Shown: in pieces, positions 59,861-64,000 of the stretch
Layout of the letters: the number at the start of each line of letters is the position of its first letter
How positions within the stretch are numbered: position 1 is the stretch's first letter
DNA from: Pseudomonadota bacterium
Lineage (GTDB): Bacteria; Pseudomonadota; Gammaproteobacteria; Steroidobacterales; Steroidobacteraceae
Reading direction: 5' to 3'
Length of the DNA stretch: 64,000 nucleotides
Assembly: GCA_023391335.1 (NCBI GenBank)
Contig: JAEWBG010000101.1
Coordinates: 186,001 to 250,000 of the forward strand
Notes under the pieces: model-generated
What the model was told of the DNA's origin: nothing
The model's database searches: none
What the model saw: only the letters and a program-made list of their open reading frames with translations
Made by a program: the position numbers and the translations under genes

Positions 59861-62116
59861 CTATTCTTGAGCGAGAGTAAAGAGAGCCGGAGTGCCCGCA
59901 GCGGACGACGGCGAGATCCACACATCAAACTCGCCCGGCTCGGCAATCCACTTCAGGTCGCGTCCCACAAACTGCAAATCCTTGCGAGTGAGCGTGAACG
60001 TCACCGTCGTCGATGCGCCTGGCGCGAGCTTGATCTTCTGGAACCCCTTCAATTCGCGCACCGGCCGAGTGAGGCTCGCGACGCGATCGCGAATATAGAG
60101 CTGCGCGACTTCTTCGCCTTCGCGCGCACCGGTGTTGGTGAGTTGGGCGCTGACGGTCAGCGAGCCATCCCAGTTCAACGTTTTGCTGCTCACCTGCACC
60201 GGTCCATATTCGAAAGCGGAGTAGCCGATGCCATAGCCGAACGGATACAGCGCTTCGTTCGCCGTTTCGCGATAACGGGCTTTGAACTCAGGCAGCTTCT
60301 CATCGACTTGCGGGCGGCCCGTGCTCTTGTGGTTATAGAAGAAGGGTTCTTGGCCCGAGTAGTACGGAAAACTCACTGGCAAACGCGCGGACGGGTTGTA
60401 GTCGCCGAAGACCACGTCGGCAACGGCGTGTCCGGTTTCAGTGCCAAGGAACCACGTGACGAGAATCGCATCGGCATCGCGCACCGCACCCTCGAGGGCA
60501 AGTGCACGACCATTGCGCAATAGCACGATGACGGGCTTGCCAGTCTCGGCGATCGCTTTCGCCAATGCTTGTTGAGGCGCAGGCACCACGATATCCGTGC
60601 GTGACTGCGCTTCTCCCGACATGCCCTCGCCTTCTCCTATGGCAAGTAGCACCACGTCCGCGGATTTCGCCGCAGCCACAGCCGCTTCGATGCCACCCTC
60701 GACGGGCTTTTCGATATCCGAGCCTTGCACCACCGTGAGCGAACCGCCGTTGGCTTGCAGCACCTCGCGCAGTCCTTGCTGCAACGTGATCGCCTCGGAG
60801 GCGTTGCCGAACAATGTCCACGGACCTTGCAGGTGATACGGACTCGTCGCGAACGGCCCAATCAACGCGACGTTCGCACTCTTCTTAAGCGGCAGCGCGT
60901 GATTCGCATTCTTCAGCATCACAATCGAACGTCGCGCCACATCGCGGGCCAGTTGGCGATGCGCCGGTACGAATGAATCGTGTTTCTCGCGTTGCGCATC
61001 TAACGAGCGATACGGATTGTCGAACAGTCCGATCGCCTTCTTCACGCGCAACACGCGGCGCACCGCTTCGTTGACTTGCTCCACGGTGACCGCGCCCGAT
61101 TGAATCAGCTTCGGCAGCTCTTTCAGGTACAGACCACTCTGCATGCTCATGTCGACGCCCGCAGTGAGCGCGAGCCGCACCGCATCCGCCCCATCTTTTG
61201 CGTAACCGTGTGCGATCAATTCTTCATCGGCGGTGTAATCCGAAACGACGAAACCGGGAAATCCCCACTCGCCGCGCAGAATGTCCGTCAACAGGTAGTG
61301 ATTCGCGGTTGCGGGCACACCATTGATGTCGTTGAACGAGCTCATCGTCGTGATCGCGCCTGCATCGAAGGCGGCTTTGAACGGCGGCAAATGCACTTCG
61401 CGCAGCGTCTGCTCGGAAATGTCCACCGTGTTGTAGTCCATGCCGGCAGCCACAGCGCCGTACGCAGCAAAATGTTTCGGCGTGGCAAGGAGCGAGTCGT
61501 CGTCTTTTAGGCTCTTGCCTTGAAAGCCCCGCACCCGCGCGGCTGCGAACAGTTGCCCCAAATAAGGGTCTTCGCCCGACCCTTCAGCCACGCGTCCCCA
61601 GCGTTGATCGCGTGCGATGTCCACCATCGGCGCGAATACCCAATGAATGCCGCAGGAAGTCGCTTCGATTGCCGCTACACGGGAAGACTGCTCGGCCAGC
61701 GCAGGCTCGAACGACGAGGCTTCGGCGAGCGGAATCGGAAACACCGTACGGAAGCCGTGAATCACGTCCGCGCCGAACAACACCGGGATCTTCATGCGCG
61801 ATTCCTCGACCGCGACTTTTTGAATGCGCCGGCCGGCTTCCACGCCTTGCCCGTTGAACAGCGAGCCGATACGGCCGGCGCGAATCTCGTCGAACAGATC
61901 GTTTGCCTTGCGACGATTGACCGAAGGATTCACGGCCGGGTTCATCGCACGAATCTCATCCGCAAACGTTGAGAGCTGCCCCGCCTTTTCTTCCAACGTC
62001 ATGCGCTGAATCAACGCTTCGATCTGCGGATCGCGATCGGCAACTGGCTGTGCGTTGGCCATGCAGGTTCCCAGAATCAAAACAGCCGTGGCGGCCGCGC
62101 GAAGGAATGTCGACAT
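59861..62116 (-). CDS. bglX: GH3 family beta-glucosidase (BglX-like), exported
   Basis: Periplasmic glycoside hydrolase of 751 residues. Signal peptide (1-27, ending NAQ), GH3 N-domain with LFGADVIHGFRTVFPIPLAEA, KHFAAYGA and the nucleophile Asp in FVVSDYTADEEL; GH3 C-domain with VVLLAIGEGEGMSGEAQSR; and a C-terminal fibronectin III-like domain. Length and architecture match BglX, which hydrolyses beta-linked glucose oligomers; exact specificity cannot be read. ATG 62116 is preferred to an upstream frame at 62194. No sugar operon neighbours are seen. Confidence 0.93.
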   Translation of the reverse strand: MSTFLRAAATAVLILGTCMANAQPVADRDPQIEALIQRMTLEEKAGQLSTFADEIRAMNPAVNPSVNRRKANDLFDEIRAGRIGSLFNGQGVEAGRRIQKVAVEESRMKIPVLFGADVIHGFRTVFPIPLAEASSFEPALAEQSSRVAAIEATSCGIHWVFAPMVDIARDQRWGRVAEGSGEDPYLGQLFAAARVRGFQGKSLKDDDSLLATPKHFAAYGAVAAGMDYNTVDISEQTLREVHLPPFKAAFDAGAITTMSSFNDINGVPATANHYLLTDILRGEWGFPGFVVSDYTADEELIAHGYAKDGADAVRLALTAGVDMSMQSGLYLKELPKLIQSGAVTVEQVNEAVRRVLRVKKAIGLFDNPYRSLDAQREKHDSFVPAHRQLARDVARRSIVMLKNANHALPLKKSANVALIGPFATSPYHLQGPWTLFGNASEAITLQQGLREVLQANGGSLTVVQGSDIEKPVEGGIEAAVAAAKSADVVLLAIGEGEGMSGEAQSRTDIVVPAPQQALAKAIAETGKPVIVLLRNGRALALEGAVRDADAILVTWFLGTETGHAVADVVFGDYNPSARLPVSFPYYSGQEPFFYNHKSTGRPQVDEKLPEFKARYRETANEALYPFGYGIGYSAFEYGPVQVSSKTLNWDGSLTVSAQLTNTGAREGEEVAQLYIRDRVASLTRPVRELKGFQKIKLAPGASTTVTFTLTRKDLQFVGRDLKWIAEPGEFDVWISPSSAAGTPALFTLAQE

Positions 62117-62384
62117 GAGGTGCGATCTTGCAAGAGTTGCACGCGTGCGACGTGCGGGAGAGAAAGGGTAATCGGCGATCGCGTGATGGAGCAAGGGAAC
62201 AAAACCGATGGACGCTTCGCGTCGGGATGGACGAATGTCGGGAAAGACGCGTTACGTCGGGAGGGCCTTGCGGCGGGACAGAGTCGAACGAGAGGAATCG
62301 TTCTTACCCGCCAACCACGTTGGCCTTCCCGATCCGAAGGATCTTTCTCGCCGCAGGCCTTCTCGACGACGAAGGCGTCCGTCC
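62117..62384. other. Intergenic region between bglX and tamB
   Basis: 268 bases on the minus-strand gene path, holding the bglX upstream region. I see GATCC-GAAG-GATC (about 62333-62345, short palindrome) but no gene, promoter or terminator I can defend. Confidence 0.35.
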
Positions 62385-64000
62385 TTATCTCTCTATCCGA
62401 TATTCCACCCCCGCCCGAGAATCCTTCGGCCCATTCAGCGCTTCGAGTGCGATGGCTTTGGAAAGCTTGTAGCGCAAGGTGATGACTTCGCCGGGTTCGA
62501 ACAAACCGACGCCATAACTCAAGTACAACCGCGGCGAGAGGTATTGGCCGACGGTGAGTGCCGCGCCGCCGATCGCTTCGCTGTCTTTCACGCCGACCTC
62601 ATCGAGACCGAGGCGCTTGCCGATGTTTTTCGCGATCAATCCGCCGGCTGCCGTTTCGAGGGATCGCGCTGCAGTCTGCAATGCATCGCCATCGCCGCTG
62701 CCATTGCCGACTTCGCTCAACGGTTTGCCCGTGACCAAGTACGCAAGTGCATTCGATTGGCCCATTGGCGGATCGCTGAACACGGTGAGTTGCGGATTCT
62801 TCGCATCTCCGGTGACGCGCAATCCCGCCGTGACGGCTTCGACTTGGCGAACCGCGACGAAATTGAGTCGCGGGTTATCGAGCGGCGTGCCGGCGAAGAG
62901 GAGTTGGCCTTGCTGGATGGTGAGGTCCTGACCATACGCCTTGTAGCGGCCCGCCACATTGATCGCACCGGAACCCGCAGTGGGATGGCCGGGCCTTTCG
63001 ATCACATCCAATTGGCCCGAGACTTTGGCATCGAGCCCAAAGCCGGTGAGATTGACGTCATCGCCGAGCGAGACGTTGATCGATGCGTAGACTGGGGCTG
63101 ACTCGTTTTGCGCTTGTTCCTGCGTTTTCGCGTCGATCACGACCACATCGGAGGAAATGCTTTGCGAGCCTTGATTGCGAGGCAGCTTCTGCAGGTTGAC
63201 GGTCGCGCTCGGCACGTTCACTTTGCCGTCCACCGTGATCTTCTCGGCAGTGCGCGTGAGCCGCAGATCCGGATCGATCACCACATGTGCGCTCGGAATG
63301 TCGGCTGCTAAGAACTTCTTTCCTTGCAGCTCTACGTTCACGATACCGGTCGTCAGTGCGGTGCCCGTGAGTGCGATGCGCCCATCTCCCGACTTCATTG
63401 CGCCGTCGAGCACGAACTCGTTCGTCCCCCGCGGGCTCACGCGGATGTGACCGTCGCGTAATTTCAAACCGGCAACCGGCACATCCATTGCCAACTCAGA
63501 GGCGCTGAGCTGCCCATTCAATGCCGGGCTGTCCAATGCGCCGCGTGCGCTCAGATCCACGTCCGCGCGTCCCTTTACATTCGCAAGTTGTGGCGCAAAC
63601 AGCTCGATGATGGACAGACTTGGCAAATGGGCCTGTAGATTGCCATTCACATCGGCGCTCGCAGTGCCGAGTCCTCGCAGCGATGCGCCGCCCTGAAGCG
63701 AACCGGTTTCATTGAGCACGGCGCGAACATTGGCCTGTGCATTGGCGCCGGACAATTGCGCATCGACATTCAAGTTTGCATAGGTGAGCAAAGGTTGCGG
63801 TCGATCGGCTGTGGCTTCGAACTGTCGCAGGATGCGGCCCTGCTCGGAGCCGATGTGCGCGCGTCCATTGACGGTGCCGCTCGCATCGCGGCGCATATTG
63901 CCGTTCCCATTCAACGTCCCTTCAAATGTCATTGCGAGCGATGGCGGCACGAACGCATTCGCAAGTGCGAGCGGGACATTGCGCATCAAGTAGTCGCCCT
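62385..64000 (-). CDS. tamB: Translocation and assembly module protein TamB (C-terminal part)
   Basis: Partial gene running off the window; 538 codons are visible and the frame stays open at 64000, so the N-terminus lies outside. Repetitive beta-strand sequence and the DUF490-type C-terminal domain (ALAYLVTGKPLSEVG, AAGGLIAKNIGKRLGLDEVGV, GQYLSPRLYLSYGVGLFEPGEVITLRYKLSK) identify TamB, which with TamA and other factors carries phospholipids or proteins between the membranes. The stop is at 62385; 268 bases to bglX. Confidence 0.9.
   Translation of the reverse strand, partial: GDYLMRNVPLALANAFVPPSLAMTFEGTLNGNGNMRRDASGTVNGRAHIGSEQGRILRQFEATADRPQPLLTYANLNVDAQLSGANAQANVRAVLNETGSLQGGASLRGLGTASADVNGNLQAHLPSLSIIELFAPQLANVKGRADVDLSARGALDSPALNGQLSASELAMDVPVAGLKLRDGHIRVSPRGTNEFVLDGAMKSGDGRIALTGTALTTGIVNVELQGKKFLAADIPSAHVVIDPDLRLTRTAEKITVDGKVNVPSATVNLQKLPRNQGSQSISSDVVVIDAKTQEQAQNESAPVYASINVSLGDDVNLTGFGLDAKVSGQLDVIERPGHPTAGSGAINVAGRYKAYGQDLTIQQGQLLFAGTPLDNPRLNFVAVRQVEAVTAGLRVTGDAKNPQLTVFSDPPMGQSNALAYLVTGKPLSEVGNGSGDGDALQTAARSLETAAGGLIAKNIGKRLGLDEVGVKDSEAIGGAALTVGQYLSPRLYLSYGVGLFEPGEVITLRYKLSKAIALEALNGPKDSRAGVEYRIER

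Noticed and set aside
62208..63101. 297-codon frame opposite tamB
   Set aside because: Antisense to a recognisable TamB C-terminal domain; Arg- and Asp-rich translation typical of a shadow frame.

Overview
This 64 kb window is chromosomal DNA of a Gammaproteobacterium. The evidence is the origin-proximal block rpmH-rnpA-yidD-yidC-mnmE facing dnaA-dnaN-recF-gyrB, a heterotetrameric glycyl-tRNA synthetase (glyQ/glyS), glnA-ntrB-ntrC, secB-grxC-gpsA-trmL, PBP1b and tatABC. Gene content (an M2 peptidyl-dipeptidase, OPT and POT peptide transporters, a GH3 beta-glucosidase, a Tad locus with an FHA-CpaF fusion) would suit the Steroidobacteraceae/Nevskiales area; that placement is inference, not measurement. 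No rRNA, tRNA, CRISPR array, IS element or prophage was recognised.

Layout. (1) 0.1-5.2 kb: PBP1b, a TPR lipoprotein, D-aminoacyl-tRNA deacylase and tatABC. (2) 5.3-10.9 kb: a peptide-use block of POT permease, ACE-like M2 metallopeptidase lipoprotein and OPT transporter. (3) 10.9-16.5 kb: small membrane proteins, a GGDEF cyclase, the S41 protease CtpA and a GGDEF-EAL protein. (4) 16.7-20.8 kb: EnvC, then rhodanese-grxC-secB-gpsA with trmL convergent. (5) 20.9-26.9 kb: a class 1B-like dihydroorotate dehydrogenase and the nitrogen block glnA - DUF4124 - ntrB - ntrC. In front of glnA there is a readable sigma-54 promoter and two NtrC-type palindromes. (6) 26.9-30.7 kb: glyQ, glyS and an acyltransferase. 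(7) 30.7-40.9 kb: the origin region, with candidate oriC between dnaA and dnaN. (8) 40.9-42.7 kb: a minimal HEXXH protein, an exported DUF4412-like protein, and a possible small RNA with its own promoter and a strong terminator. (9) 42.8-52.3 kb: a Tad (Flp-type) pilus locus containing Flp-like pilin, TadG-like, TadE-like, an unknown secreted protein, a 51-residue pilin-like protein, CpaB, CpaC, an apparent CpaD-like remnant, FHA-CpaF, TadB, TadC and DUF192. (10) 52.2-55.6 kb: a putative protein-modification cluster with a prolyl-hydroxylase-like 2OG oxygenase, a TPR-Asp/Asn beta-hydroxylase, a sulfotransferase and a second Asp/Asn beta-hydroxylase. (11) 55.9-58.4 kb: a tiny Ser/Thr-rich lipoprotein and a large exported protein split by one in-frame amber codon. 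(12) 58.7-64 kb: YihY/BrkB protein, GH3 glucosidase and the C-terminal part of TamB, running off the window.

The most unusual material lies between 42 and 58.5 kb. The Tad locus lacks a recognisable TadZ/CpaE and prepilin peptidase but carries an FHA domain on its motor ATPase. It is followed by three iron/2-oxoglutarate hydroxylases and a sulfotransferase, which invites the idea of hydroxylation or sulfation of an exported or pilus protein. That functional link is a hypothesis from gene order only.
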